From: Paracoccaceae bacterium
GTDB lineage: Bacteria; Pseudomonadota; Alphaproteobacteria; Rhodobacterales; Rhodobacteraceae
DNA: 64,000 nucleotides
Direction of reading: 5' to 3'
Assembly (NCBI GenBank): GCA_014654775.1
Contig: JACVZW010000059.1
Span: 50,341 to 114,340 of the forward strand
Shown: piece after piece, positions 39,440 to 48,715 of the stretch
How positions within the stretch are numbered: position 1 is the stretch's first letter
How the letters are laid out: every line of letters begins with the position of its first letter
Translations under genes and position numbers: made by a program
Notes under the pieces: generated by a model
Databases searched by the model: none
Seen by the model: only the letters and a program-made list of their open reading frames with translations
Told to the model about the DNA's origin: nothing

Positions 39440-39586
39440 ATGGCCGACCATCACGACGAGTTCAAGCCCGGCAGCATGGACATCCGCGCGCAGGAAAAGA
39501 CCTTCGCGGGCTTCATCGCCTTCACCAAATGGGGCGTGATCATCATCTTCGCGATCCTGATCTTCCTCGCCCTCGTCGGCGCCTAA
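39440..39586 (+). CDS. aa3-type cytochrome c oxidase subunit IV (48 aa; absent from ORF track)
   Basis: MADHHDEFKPGSMDIRAQEKTFAGFIAFTKWGVIIIFAILIFLALVGA; typical alphaproteobacterial COX IV. Confidence 0.85.
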   Translation: MADHHDEFKPGSMDIRAQEKTFAGFIAFTKWGVIIIFAILIFLALVGA

Positions 39587-39628
39587 GGCCGGATCGGCCC
39601 CCCATTTCCGCCATTTCAGGACCTGATC

Positions 39629-40237
39629 ATGCTGCGCGCCGCTCTTGCCCTTCTCGCGCTCCTCACGCTTGCGGGCTGCGGGGCGGAACCCGTCTGGGCC
39701 CCCGACCACGAGGTCGAGGCGGCGCGCTACGTGCATGACGGCCCGAATACGATCACGCTGTTCACCGTGATTAACAACCGCTCCGACGCCGGGGCGCATA
39801 GCGGGCTGATGATCAACGATTCCGAACGGATCATGTTTGATCCGGCCGGGACATGGCAGCATCCGCGCATCCCCGAACGCAACGATGTGCATTTCGGGAT
39901 CACCCCGCGCATCGTCAACTTCTACATCGACTATCATGCGCGCGAGACGTTCCGCGTGGTGGAGCAAACCGTTGTCGTCTCTCCCGGCGTGGCCGATCTG
40001 GTGGCGCGGCGGGTCAAAGCCTATGGCGCGGTGCCCAAGGCGCAATGCGCCCGCTCCGTTTCCGATATCCTGCGCGGCGTTCCGGGCTTCGAATCCATCG
40101 GCTCCACCTGGTATCCCAACCGGCTGATGGAGGATTTCGGTCGCCTTCCCGGCGTCACCAGCCGCATCATCTATGACGAGGATGCCGACAAGAACCACGG
40201 CGTCCTGCTGGTGCAGGCAGGCGAGAGCCCGATCTAA
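39629..40237 (+). CDS. Lipoprotein of unknown function
   Basis: MLRAALALLALLTLAGCGAEPVWAPDHEVEAARYVHDGPNTITLFTVINNRSDAGAHSGLMI; lipobox LAGC. Confidence 0.8.
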   Translation: MLRAALALLALLTLAGCGAEPVWAPDHEVEAARYVHDGPNTITLFTVINNRSDAGAHSGLMINDSERIMFDPAGTWQHPRIPERNDVHFGITPRIVNFYIDYHARETFRVVEQTVVVSPGVADLVARRVKAYGAVPKAQCARSVSDILRGVPGFESIGSTWYPNRLMEDFGRLPGVTSRIIYDEDADKNHGVLLVQAGESPI

Positions 40238-40560
40238 CCCGTCAGCGCCAGAAGCGCGAACAACGTCCCGCCCCCGGCAAGGATCGCCGCCATCGTGCTG
40301 CGCGTGGCCACCCCCACCGCCAGCGTGACCAGCGCCGCCGACAGCCGCGCGGGGTCCGTCTCGCCCCCCGTCGCGGCGGGCCACAGAACACCGGGCGCCA
40401 CCAGCGCGGGCAGCACGGCCACCGCCGTATAGCGCAGGCTGCGTGTCAGCCAGCCGGGCAGGGGCCGCGCCCCCAGCGTGCCAAGGAAGGAAAAGCGGAT
40501 CGCATAGGTCCCCGCCGCCAGCGCCGGCATCACGATCCAGAAGGTGGATTTGTCGATCAT
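40234..40560 (-). CDS. azlD: AzlD-family transport protein
   Basis: MIDKSTFWIVMPALAAGTYAIRFSFL...; overlaps the azlC stop; small hydrophobic AzlD-like. Confidence 0.82.
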   Translation of the reverse strand: MIDKSTFWIVMPALAAGTYAIRFSFLGTLGARPLPGWLTRSLRYTAVAVLPALVAPGVLWPAATGGETDPARLSAALVTLAVGVATRSTMAAILAGGGTLFALLALTG

Positions 40561-41261
40561 GCCCGCCGCCCCTCCAGCCACCGCTCCAGCCCCGCGCCCG
40601 CCGCCATGGCGATGCTCGCCGCGACCAAAAGCCCCGTGCCATAAGGCATCCCCGCCAGCAGCAGCGACAGCAGGATCGACACCCCCGCCGCCGCCAGATG
40701 CGGCAGGCTGCGCAGCATGGGCGCGACCATGGCCAGAAAGGTGATCGGCAGCGCGAAATCCAGCGCATAGTCAGGCGGGATCGCCCGCCCGATCAGCGCC
40801 CCGGCCAGTGACGCAAGAAACCACAGCGGCGCCACCGCCACCACCGCGCCAAAGAAGACCGCCCGCTTTTCCTGCGCCGTCATCGCAGGGCGGCGGTCGA
40901 TCTCGGCCATCGTGGTGGCAAAGCTCTGATCCACAAGGAAATAGGCCATCAGCGCCCTCGACCGCAGCGGCAACTCCCCGAAATGCGGGGCCAGCGTCAC
41001 CGAATACATCACCATCCGCAGATTCACCGCCAGCGCGGTGGCCAGCACCACCAGAACCGGCGCGTTCTCCTGCATCGTTTGCAGCGCCGCGAATTGCGAC
41101 GCCCCTGCAAAGACCGACACCGAAAACAGCATGGTTTCCGCCACGTTCAGCCCGGCCTCGGTCGCCACCACGCCAAACAGCAGCGCGAAGGGGCCAACGA
41201 CCACGACCATCGGCAGGGCGGCCAGCAGGCCGCGCAGGAATGCGGTACGGTGGGGGGTCAT
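40557..41261 (-). CDS. azlC: AzlC-family permease
   Basis: FLRGLLAALPMVVVVGPFALLFGVVATEAGLNVAETMLFSVSVFAGASQFAALQ. Confidence 0.9.
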   Translation of the reverse strand: MTPHRTAFLRGLLAALPMVVVVGPFALLFGVVATEAGLNVAETMLFSVSVFAGASQFAALQTMQENAPVLVVLATALAVNLRMVMYSVTLAPHFGELPLRSRALMAYFLVDQSFATTMAEIDRRPAMTAQEKRAVFFGAVVAVAPLWFLASLAGALIGRAIPPDYALDFALPITFLAMVAPMLRSLPHLAAAGVSILLSLLLAGMPYGTGLLVAASIAMAAGAGLERWLEGRRA

Positions 41262-41342
41262 CGACGAAGGTTCACGGGGCCTCGCGCTTTACCTTGCGCA
41301 AGGAAGGGCTTAGGCCTTTCCGCAGTGAAGGGAAAGGTCGGG

Positions 41343-41933
41343 ATGCGGATTTTCGGGGCAATCCTTGCAGGCGGGCAGGGCCGCCGCATGGGCGGGGCGG
41401 ACAAGGCGCTCCTGCCGCTCGCAGGCCGCCCGCTGATCGCCCATGCGCTGGATCGGCTGGAACCGCAGGTGGAACGGCTGGCAATCAGCGCGAATGGCGA
41501 TCCGGCCCGCCTTGCCCGCTTCGGCCTGCCCGTCCTGCCCGATGGCGATGGCTCGCACGGCCCCCTCTCCGGCCTCCTCGCCGCGCTGGACTGGGCCGCC
41601 CCCCTTGGCGCGACCCATCTTGTCACCGCGCCTGTGGATGCGCCCTTCCTGCCGCCCGACCTTGTTCCCCGCCTGCTCTTGGCCGCCGAAGGCCCGGGCG
41701 CGGCGCTGGCACGGTCAGGCGGCAATGATCACCCGACCTGCGGCCTCTGGCCGATCACCGCCCGCGAACCGCTCCGCGCCTTCCTCGCCAGCGGCGCAAA
41801 GCCCCGCGTCCGCGACTTCGCCGCGACCCTGCAGGCCGCCCGCGCCGATTTCCCCGATGACGGGGCCTTCACCAACCTCAACACCCCCGAAGACCTTGCC
41901 GCCGCCGAATCCCGGCTGAAGGGTGCCGCATGA
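41343..41933 (+). CDS. mobA: Molybdenum cofactor guanylyltransferase
   Basis: IFGAILAGGQGRRMGGADKALLPLAGRPLIAHALDRL. Confidence 0.95.
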   Translation: MRIFGAILAGGQGRRMGGADKALLPLAGRPLIAHALDRLEPQVERLAISANGDPARLARFGLPVLPDGDGSHGPLSGLLAALDWAAPLGATHLVTAPVDAPFLPPDLVPRLLLAAEGPGAALARSGGNDHPTCGLWPITAREPLRAFLASGAKPRVRDFAATLQAARADFPDDGAFTNLNTPEDLAAAESRLKGAA

Positions 41934-43285
41934 GGGTCTATGGCGTCATCGGCTGGAAGAATTCGGGCAAGACCGGCCTGATGGAACGTCTGGTGGCCGA
42001 GATCACGGCGCGCGGCTTCTCCGTCTCTACCGTCAAGCATGTGCACCATGACGTGGACCTCGACCAGCCCGGCAAGGACACCTTCCGCCACCGTCAGGCG
42101 GGCGCGCGCGAGGTGGTTCTGGCCTCCAAGGACCGCTTCGCCCTGATGGTGGAACATCGCGGCCCGGAACCAGACCTTGCCGCCGTGCTGGCCCGCCTCG
42201 CCCCTGTCGATCTGGTGCTGGTGGAAGGCTACAAGCGTGACAGCCACCGCAAGGTCGAGGTGTGGCGGCGCGAAACCGGCCAACCCCTGATCCAGACTGG
42301 CGACCCGCTGGTGCGTGCCGTGGCGACGGATGATGCCGACCTCGCGCTGCCTGTTCCGGTGCTGGACCTGAACGACACCGGTGCCGTGGCCGACTTCATC
42401 CTGTCCGAAGTGGGACTGTCTGGTCCGGTCCGGTTCGACACTGTCGCCATCGTGGACTGGTCGGCCACCAACGGCCCCTCGCCCGCCAAACCCTCGCCCG
42501 ATGCGATCTGGATCGGCACCGCCACCGCCACCGGGACAGAGGCACGCTATTTCCGCACAAGGGCCGAGGCAGAGGCGCATCTGTCCGCCCTGATCGATGC
42601 GGAACGCGCCGCAGGCCGCCGTCTGCTGGTGGGGTTCGATTTCCCGATGGGCTATCCGGCAGGCTTTGCCGCGCGCCTGACGGGGCAGGGCGATCCCCGC
42701 GCCATTTGGCGCTGGCTGGCAGGGCGCATCACGGACGGGGGCAACCGCAACAACCGCTTTGCCGTGGCCGATAACATCAATGCCGTCATGGGCGGCGGTC
42801 CGTTCTGGGGTCGCCCCTCCACCCTTTCCCTGCCGCATCTGCCGGAAAAGAAGGCCGTCGATTACGCCGCGCTCGGCCTGCCCGAGCGCCGGGCGGTCGA
42901 ACGGGCGGTGCCGCGCGCCCAGCCGGTGTGGAAGCTTTACACCACAGGCTCCGTCGGATCGCAGGCTCTTATGGGCCTGCCCATGATCCACCGCCTGTCA
43001 CAGCGCGAGGGCATTGCCGTCTGGCCCTTCCATCGGCCGGGGACGTCGCCCACGGTGTTGGCCGAAGTCTATCCCTCGCTCCTCGCCCCCCTCGTGTCTC
43101 GCGCGGCAGGCATCAAGGATGCGGCACAGGTCACCCTCCTTGCCCGCGCCCTCTGGCGGCTGTCGCAAGACGGCATGCTGGATGCCCTTCTTGCCACGCC
43201 CGATATCAACGATATCACCGAAGAAGGCTGGATCCTCGGCGCGGGCCACGACGCCGCGCTTCTCGCAGCAGCGGAGGCCCCATGA
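41930..43285 (+). CDS. MobB (N-terminal P-loop) fused to a ~290-aa C-terminal domain
   Basis: MRVYGVIGWKNSGKTGLMERLVAEITARGFSVSTVKHVHHD; second domain starts near FDTVAIVDWSATNGPSPAKPSPDAIWIG. Confidence 0.87.
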   Translation: MRVYGVIGWKNSGKTGLMERLVAEITARGFSVSTVKHVHHDVDLDQPGKDTFRHRQAGAREVVLASKDRFALMVEHRGPEPDLAAVLARLAPVDLVLVEGYKRDSHRKVEVWRRETGQPLIQTGDPLVRAVATDDADLALPVPVLDLNDTGAVADFILSEVGLSGPVRFDTVAIVDWSATNGPSPAKPSPDAIWIGTATATGTEARYFRTRAEAEAHLSALIDAERAAGRRLLVGFDFPMGYPAGFAARLTGQGDPRAIWRWLAGRITDGGNRNNRFAVADNINAVMGGGPFWGRPSTLSLPHLPEKKAVDYAALGLPERRAVERAVPRAQPVWKLYTTGSVGSQALMGLPMIHRLSQREGIAVWPFHRPGTSPTVLAEVYPSLLAPLVSRAAGIKDAAQVTLLARALWRLSQDGMLDALLATPDINDITEEGWILGAGHDAALLAAAEAP

Positions 43286-43875
43286 CCCGCCGCAGCATCC
43301 GCATTGAACAGGGCCTGCCCGATGCCCTGCGCGACGAGGCCGCCGTGCTTTACTGGCAGGCCTTCGGCGGCAAGCTGGGGCGGGTGCTCGGCCCCGAAGA
43401 CCTCGCGTTGCGCTTCCTCACCCGCGTCATGCGCGCCGATCACTGCCTGACGGCCATCGATGCCGAAGGCCGCCTTGTCGGCCTCGCGGGGTTCAAGACG
43501 CGGCGCGGCAGCTTTGCCGGGGGCAGCGAGGCCGATCTGCGCGCCGTCTACGGCCAGATCGGCGGTCGCTGGCGCGGCCTATTGCTGCGGCTCTTGGGCA
43601 ATGAGGTGGACAACCGCCGCTTCCTGCTGGACGGTCTCTGCGTCAGCCGGCGCGCGCGCGGGCAAGGCGTGGGATCCGCGCTCTTGGAGGCGATCGTGGC
43701 CGAGGCGCGGGCGCGCGGCTATCCGGCGGTGCGGCTGGATGTGGTCGATACCAATTGGCGGGCAAGGGCGCTCTATGAACGGCGGGGCTTCGTGGTGGAC
43801 CGCACGGCGGAAATCGGCCCCCTGCGCCTGATCTTCGGATTCAACGCCGCCCATACGATGGTGCGGACCGTCTGA
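43282..43875 (+). CDS. GNAT-family N-acetyltransferase
   Basis: LLDGLCVSRRARGQGVGSALLEAIVAEARARGYPAVRLDVVDTNWRARALYERRGFV. Confidence 0.92.
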   Translation: MTRRSIRIEQGLPDALRDEAAVLYWQAFGGKLGRVLGPEDLALRFLTRVMRADHCLTAIDAEGRLVGLAGFKTRRGSFAGGSEADLRAVYGQIGGRWRGLLLRLLGNEVDNRRFLLDGLCVSRRARGQGVGSALLEAIVAEARARGYPAVRLDVVDTNWRARALYERRGFVVDRTAEIGPLRLIFGFNAAHTMVRTV

Positions 43876-44006
43876 ACACAATCACCGCGGCCTTTCGCGC
43901 CGCAGCGCGCGAAACAGGTGAAATGTTCTAAATTCTATGCATACTTTCGGATGTCTCGTGCCAAACGCTGCGGGGCCAAAGCGGAAAAACCCAGGGAACC
44001 AGTGGA

Positions 44007-44432
44007 ATGCTCAACGAATTCAAGACGTTCATCGCCCGCGGCAATGTCGTGGACCTTGCTGTCGGTATCATCATCGGTGCGGCCTTCACGGCCATCGTCA
44101 ACTCGCTCGTGGGGGATCTGATCAACCCCATCATCGGCCTGATCACGGGCGGGGTCGATTTCTCCAACCTCTTCATCGATCTGTCGGGCGCGGGTCCCGC
44201 CTCGCTTGCCGCCGCCCGTGAGGCCGGACAGCCGGTCTTTGCCTACGGGGCCTTCATCACCGCCGTGATCAACTTCGTGATCATCGCTTGGGTGGTGTTC
44301 TTGCTGGTCAAGGCGGTGAACAAGCTCAAGGAAGCCACCGCCAAGAAAGAGGCCGCCGAAGCCGCCGCCGCCCCGGCGGGCCCGACCGAACTGGATATCC
44401 TGATGGAGATTCGGGACGCCCTGAAGAAGTGA
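44007..44432 (+). CDS. mscL: Large-conductance mechanosensitive channel
   Basis: [54 protein letters not shown]. Confidence 0.97.
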   Translation: MLNEFKTFIARGNVVDLAVGIIIGAAFTAIVNSLVGDLINPIIGLITGGVDFSNLFIDLSGAGPASLAAAREAGQPVFAYGAFITAVINFVIIAWVVFLLVKAVNKLKEATAKKEAAEAAAAPAGPTELDILMEIRDALKK

Positions 44433-44454
44433 CACCGTCACCGATCGGGCCAAG

Positions 44455-44480
44455 GGGCCGCGGGGGCAACCCCGCGGCCC
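44455..44480. terminator. Bidirectional terminator hairpin between mscL and ald
   Basis: GGGCCGCGGGG-GCAA-CCCCGCGGCCC then TTT, in convergent intergenic region. Confidence 0.8.
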
Positions 44481-44487
44481 TTTCGCA

Positions 44488-45606
44488 TCACAGCGCCAGC
44501 GCCTCGGCCCCGCTGATCGACGGCAGGCCCAAAGCGGTGCCCACCGCCGCATAGGTCAGCTTGCCCTTGTGCGTGTTCAGCCCGTTCAGCAGATGCTTGT
44601 CCTCGGCGCAGGCGCGCTTCCACCCCTTGTCGGCCAAGGCCAGCATGAAGGGCATCGTCGCATTGCCCAGCGCCAGCGTGGATGTCCGCGCCACCGCACC
44701 CGGCATGTTGGCCACGCAATAGTGCAGGATGCCGTCCACTTCATAGATCGGGTCCTGATGCGTGGTCGCGCGGCTGGTCTCGAAACACCCGCCCTGATCG
44801 ATGGCCACATCCACGATGGCAGCACCGGGCTTCATCGTCTTCAACTGTGCCCGCGTCACCAGCTTGGGCGCCGCCGCGCCGGGGATCAGCACCGCGCCGA
44901 TCACCATATCGGCCTCGGCCACCAGCTCCGCCGTCAGGCCCGCGCTGGCATAGCCCGTCTTCACCGTGCCGTGGAAAATATCATCCAGATAGCGCAGCCG
45001 GGGCACCGACCGATCAAGGATGGTCACATCCGCCCCCATCCCCGCCGCGACCCGCGCCGCATGGGTGCCCACCACCCCGCCGCCGATCACCACCACCTTC
45101 GCAGGCAGCACGCCGGGCACGCCGCCCAGCAGCACGCCGCGCCCGCCATTCGCCTTCTGCAGCGTCCATGCCCCTACCTGTGGGGCCAACCGCCCGGCCA
45201 CCTCGGACATCGGCGCCAAGAGCGGCAGACCGCCCCGGTCATCCGTCACCGTTTCATAGGCGATAGCGGTCACACCAGACGCCAAAAGTTCCTTCGTCTG
45301 CTCCGGATCAGGGGCCAGATGCAGGTAGGTGAACAGCACCTGCCCCTCGCGCAGCCGCGCGCGCTCCACCGCCTGCGGCTCCTTCACCTTCACGATCATC
45401 TCGGATTTGCTGAAAACCTCCGCCGCATCGGCGGCGATCTTCGCCCCCGCCGCGATGTAATCGGCATCGGCAAAGCCCGCGCCAAGCCCTGCGCCGGTTT
45501 CCACCAGCACCTCATGCCCATGCGCCACCGCCTCGCGCGCCGCAATCGGCGTCATGCCGACGCGAAACTCCTGCGGCTTGATCTCTTTCGGACATCCGAT
45601 CTTCAT
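44488..45606 (-). CDS. ald: Alanine dehydrogenase
   Basis: [55 protein letters not shown]...[23 protein letters not shown]. Confidence 0.96.
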   Translation of the reverse strand: MKIGCPKEIKPQEFRVGMTPIAAREAVAHGHEVLVETGAGLGAGFADADYIAAGAKIAADAAEVFSKSEMIVKVKEPQAVERARLREGQVLFTYLHLAPDPEQTKELLASGVTAIAYETVTDDRGGLPLLAPMSEVAGRLAPQVGAWTLQKANGGRGVLLGGVPGVLPAKVVVIGGGVVGTHAARVAAGMGADVTILDRSVPRLRYLDDIFHGTVKTGYASAGLTAELVAEADMVIGAVLIPGAAAPKLVTRAQLKTMKPGAAIVDVAIDQGGCFETSRATTHQDPIYEVDGILHYCVANMPGAVARTSTLALGNATMPFMLALADKGWKRACAEDKHLLNGLNTHKGKLTYAAVGTALGLPSISGAEALAL

Positions 45607-45703
45607 TTGCTCTCTCCCGTGCGGGCCCTCCTCGGCCCGGATGGGAAAAGCTTCCGCCAGATCGGGTGCAATTGCTTTGAATACTGCATGACGCAAGGCG
45701 CGC

Positions 45704-45726
45704 TTTGCGGTAGATTTCGCCGCAAA
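45704..45726. promoter_or_regulatory. Candidate Lrp/AsnC operator in ald-lrp intergenic region
   Basis: TTTGCGG-tagatttcg-CCGCAAA inverted repeat between divergent genes. Confidence 0.55.
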
Positions 45727-45755
45727 TGGCCCCTCTGGCGAAGGTTTCTTCCGCA

Positions 45756-46217
45756 ATGTCCGAACTTGACGCAACCGACCGCCGCATCCTGACCGTGTTG
45801 CAGAAGGAAGGCCGCATCACCAATGCAGACCTGTCGGAACGGGTGAACCTCTCGCCCTCCGCCTGCCACCGCCGCACCCAGCGGCTAGAGGAAGAGGGGT
45901 TCATCGCGGGCTATGTCGCCCTGCTCGACCCCCGCCGCTTGGGTCGCCCGACGACGGTCTATGTGGAAATCACCCTGCAAGGTCAGGCCGATGAGTTGCT
46001 GGATGCCTTCGAACGCGAGGTCGCGCGCATCCCCGACATCCTCGAATGCCATCTGATGGCGGGGCAGGCGGATTACCTGCTGAAAATCCTCGCACAGGAC
46101 ACCGAAGATTTCGCCCGCATCCACCGCCAGTATCTGTCGCGCCTGCCGGGTGTGCGGCAGATGCATTCCTCCTTCGCCCTGCGGACCGTGGTGCAGACCA
46201 CGGCCTTGGCGGTGTAA
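45756..46217 (+). CDS. Lrp/AsnC-family transcriptional regulator
   Basis: [60 protein letters not shown]. Confidence 0.95.
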   Translation: MSELDATDRRILTVLQKEGRITNADLSERVNLSPSACHRRTQRLEEEGFIAGYVALLDPRRLGRPTTVYVEITLQGQADELLDAFEREVARIPDILECHLMAGQADYLLKILAQDTEDFARIHRQYLSRLPGVRQMHSSFALRTVVQTTALAV

Positions 46218-46220
46218 TGC

Positions 46221-46496
46221 CTAAAGCGGCTTTGGTCGCACAGAGGCTTTGCATTCCAAGGGGCGCCGCTTCGTCGCAGAATAGGCCAAGACCCCGCAAG
46301 TTTGACAGGTCCACGCGGTCAGATTGGCGGAACCTTTGGATCGGTCCCGTTTCCATTTGCAGGTCCGTCGATCAGACCGCCGTCGTCCGATACGCGTGAC
46401 ACCGCGCAGCAAGAGCCACAGGAAACCCACACTCACCAACAGGCCGAACAGCGCCAGCCACGGTTCAATCTGATGGTCCGCAATGATCCATTCCAC
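46221..46496 (-). CDS. Putative small membrane protein with cytoplasmic Cys motif
   Basis: MEWIIADHQIEPWLALFGLLVSVGFLWLLLRGVTRIGRRRSDRRTCKWKRDRSKGSANLTAWTCQTCGVLAYSATKRRPLECK; one TM plus C..CxxC..C. Confidence 0.5.
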   Translation of the reverse strand: MEWIIADHQIEPWLALFGLLVSVGFLWLLLRGVTRIGRRRSDRRTCKWKRDRSKGSANLTAWTCQTCGVLAYSATKRRPLECKASVRPKPL

Positions 46497-46652
46497 GGCA
46501 ATGCACCCATCGCGTCTGTCAAGGCGATGCTATCGAAAGTTAAGGACGAGGCAAACCATGCGGCACGCTTCGCTTTGGGTTTTTCGGAAAACGGATAGCG
46601 GGCGCTCCGGCCCCGTGATCCCCTCGCCGTGACAGCGCAAAGGAATCCCGTC

Positions 46653-47426
46653 ATGACCATCCACAGAATTGCCATAGCCCTTGTCACCTTCGTCATCTGG
46701 GCGGTCATCACGGTATGGGGCGCGCGTCTTCTTCAGGGGGGCGAGGCAGGTCTGGGCGACATGCTCAGCCAAGGCCCGGCTTGGCAGATCGTCGCGGCGG
46801 CGGCTTTCGTCCTTGCCGTCACGCTCTGGAAGGGATGGGGCAATGAAACCGGCCTGCGCCCGATCCGCCATCCCGGAACATTGCGACTGGCATGGTTCCC
46901 GATGCTCTATATCCTCGCCGGTCTGGCGGCAGCCACAGCCCTTGGCCTGCCGCCTGCGACGGTGATGCTCTGGGTGCTCATCAACACGCTTTTCGTGGGC
47001 TTCTCGGAAGAATTGATGTTCCGCGGCGTCCTGCTGCAGGCCTTCCGGTCGCGCTACAGCATCTGGCCCGCTGTCATCATCACCTCGCTCATGTTCGGCG
47101 CGGTGCACAGCCTGAACATCTTCACCACCGGGCAGGTCGCGCAATCGCTGATCCAGTCCTGCGCGGCGGCGCTCAGCGGGCTGATCTTCATGGCGCTCCG
47201 CCTGCGCACGGGGTCCATCTGGCCCGGGATGCTGCTGCATGGCTTGTGGGATTTCTCCACCTTCACCTTTGGGGCCGCCGCAGGCGGTGCGGGTGATGCC
47301 GCCACCGCCACCCCGCCGGGGATCGGGGCGATGCTCTTCCCGGTCCTGCTCGTGCTGCCCAACGCGATCTATGCGCTCTACCTCTTGCGCAATATCGGGC
47401 GCGACAATCGTGACCCGTCCAGTTGA
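46653..47426 (+). CDS. CPBP-family intramembrane metalloprotease
   Basis: GFSEELMFRGVLLQAF and later LMFGAVHSLN; EExxxR + H motifs. Confidence 0.9.
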   Translation: MTIHRIAIALVTFVIWAVITVWGARLLQGGEAGLGDMLSQGPAWQIVAAAAFVLAVTLWKGWGNETGLRPIRHPGTLRLAWFPMLYILAGLAAATALGLPPATVMLWVLINTLFVGFSEELMFRGVLLQAFRSRYSIWPAVIITSLMFGAVHSLNIFTTGQVAQSLIQSCAAALSGLIFMALRLRTGSIWPGMLLHGLWDFSTFTFGAAAGGAGDAATATPPGIGAMLFPVLLVLPNAIYALYLLRNIGRDNRDPSS

Positions 47427-47613
47427 ACCCGCCGCCGCGCCCCGTGGCCTCTGTGCGCAGGCGCACCGTTAACCAGTTTTCCCCGTGCTACCCTGCCGAA
47501 ATTTGTATGTACAGTTTGCTGCACAGAATGCGGCACAAAACAGGGCACAGCCGTTGCGGCGCATCTTCCTGAAATCGCTAGGGAAAAGGCAGGATCATGA
47601 AGCACCCGAAATG

Positions 47614-47642
47614 AAAAACCCCCGGCCTTGCGGACGGGGGTT
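47614..47642 (-). terminator. Rho-independent terminator of rpsU
   Basis: On - strand AACCCCC-gtccgcaaggccg-GGGGGTTTTT. Confidence 0.8.
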
Positions 47643-47680
47643 GATCGGGTGGGGATCGCTCCCCCAGTGTCGCTAACGCC

Positions 47681-47887
47681 TTAGATGGCGCCTTCACGCT
47701 GCGCCTTCTTGCGCGCGAGTTTGCGCGCACGGCGGACCGCTTCGGCTTGCTCGCGCGCTTTTTTGACCGACGGTTTCTCGAAATGCTGCTTGAGCTTCAT
47801 TTCACGGAAAACGCCTTCGCGCTGGAGCTTTTTCTTCAGAGCACGGAGTGCCTGTTCGACGTTATTGTCGCGGACGCTGACCTGCAT
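47681..47887 (-). CDS. rpsU: 30S ribosomal protein S21
   Basis: [68 protein letters not shown]. Confidence 0.98.
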   Translation of the reverse strand: MQVSVRDNNVEQALRALKKKLQREGVFREMKLKQHFEKPSVKKAREQAEAVRRARKLARKKAQREGAI

Positions 47888-47995
47888 GTGGTTGTCACCA
47901 CCTTCCTAAGTTAGAGTTGCACTACAGTGTGCAGGCGCGCGCCCTATAACAAAGGAAACCGCCCCTGTCCACCAATGCCCGCGAAGGAGACTGTC

Positions 47996-48700
47996 ATGGA
48001 AAGCCAGCAAGCCACTGAAAACGCCCACGAGGCCGTGCTTCAGGCCGCGCTCCCCCATGTGCCCTTCGACGGCTGGTCGGCGCTGACGCTGCGCGCCGCC
48101 ATCGCCGATTCGGGTGTGGCGGAAGGGCTGGCCCGCGCCCTTTATCCGCGCGGAGGGATCGATCTCGCCGTGGCTTATCACAAGGACGGCGATCGCCGCA
48201 TGGTGGCCACGCTGGCCGCGACCGACCTGTCGCAGATGCGCTTCCGCGACCGCATCGGCTTCGCCGTCCGCACCCGCCTCGATCAGGTGGAGGACCGCGA
48301 ACTGGTGCGCCGGGGCACCACGCTTTTCGCTCTGCCACAGCATGCCCCTGAAGGGGCAAAGCTGATCTGGGGCACCTCCGACGCGATCTGGACCGCGCTC
48401 GGCGACACGACGCGCGACCTGAACTGGTATTCCAAACGCGCCACGCTGTCGGCGGTCTATGGCTCCACCGTCCTCTACTGGCTGGGGGATGACAGCCTCG
48501 GCCATCAGGCGACATGGGATTTCCTCGACCGCCGGATCGGTGACGTCATGCAGATCGAAACGCTGAAGGCCAAGTTGCGCGAAAACCCCTTGGGCAAGGC
48601 CCTGCTTGCAGGCCCCGCCAAGGTGATGGAGAAATGGCGCGTGCCGACGGTCCCCGACGACTTGCCCGGCAAGATGATGGACCGCTTCCGCCAAGGCTAA
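47996..48700 (+). CDS. COQ9-family ubiquinone biosynthesis protein
   Basis: VPFDGWSALTLRAAIADSGV...LYPRGGIDLAVAYHKDGDRRM...NWYSKRATLSAVYGSTVLYWLGD. Confidence 0.92.
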   Translation: MESQQATENAHEAVLQAALPHVPFDGWSALTLRAAIADSGVAEGLARALYPRGGIDLAVAYHKDGDRRMVATLAATDLSQMRFRDRIGFAVRTRLDQVEDRELVRRGTTLFALPQHAPEGAKLIWGTSDAIWTALGDTTRDLNWYSKRATLSAVYGSTVLYWLGDDSLGHQATWDFLDRRIGDVMQIETLKAKLRENPLGKALLAGPAKVMEKWRVPTVPDDLPGKMMDRFRQG

Positions 48701-48715
48701 GCCCAAGGATTTGCT

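Noticed and set aside
38597-40768. 723-aa - strand ORF
   Set aside because: Antisense or out of frame to tsaC, DUF6173, COX IV, lipoprotein and azlCD genes, all with family-like sequence
47505-47560. Short GCACA direct repeats (TGCACAGA..GGCACAAA..GGGCACAGC)
   Set aside because: Too short and imperfect, and located 3' of both flanking genes; likely chance
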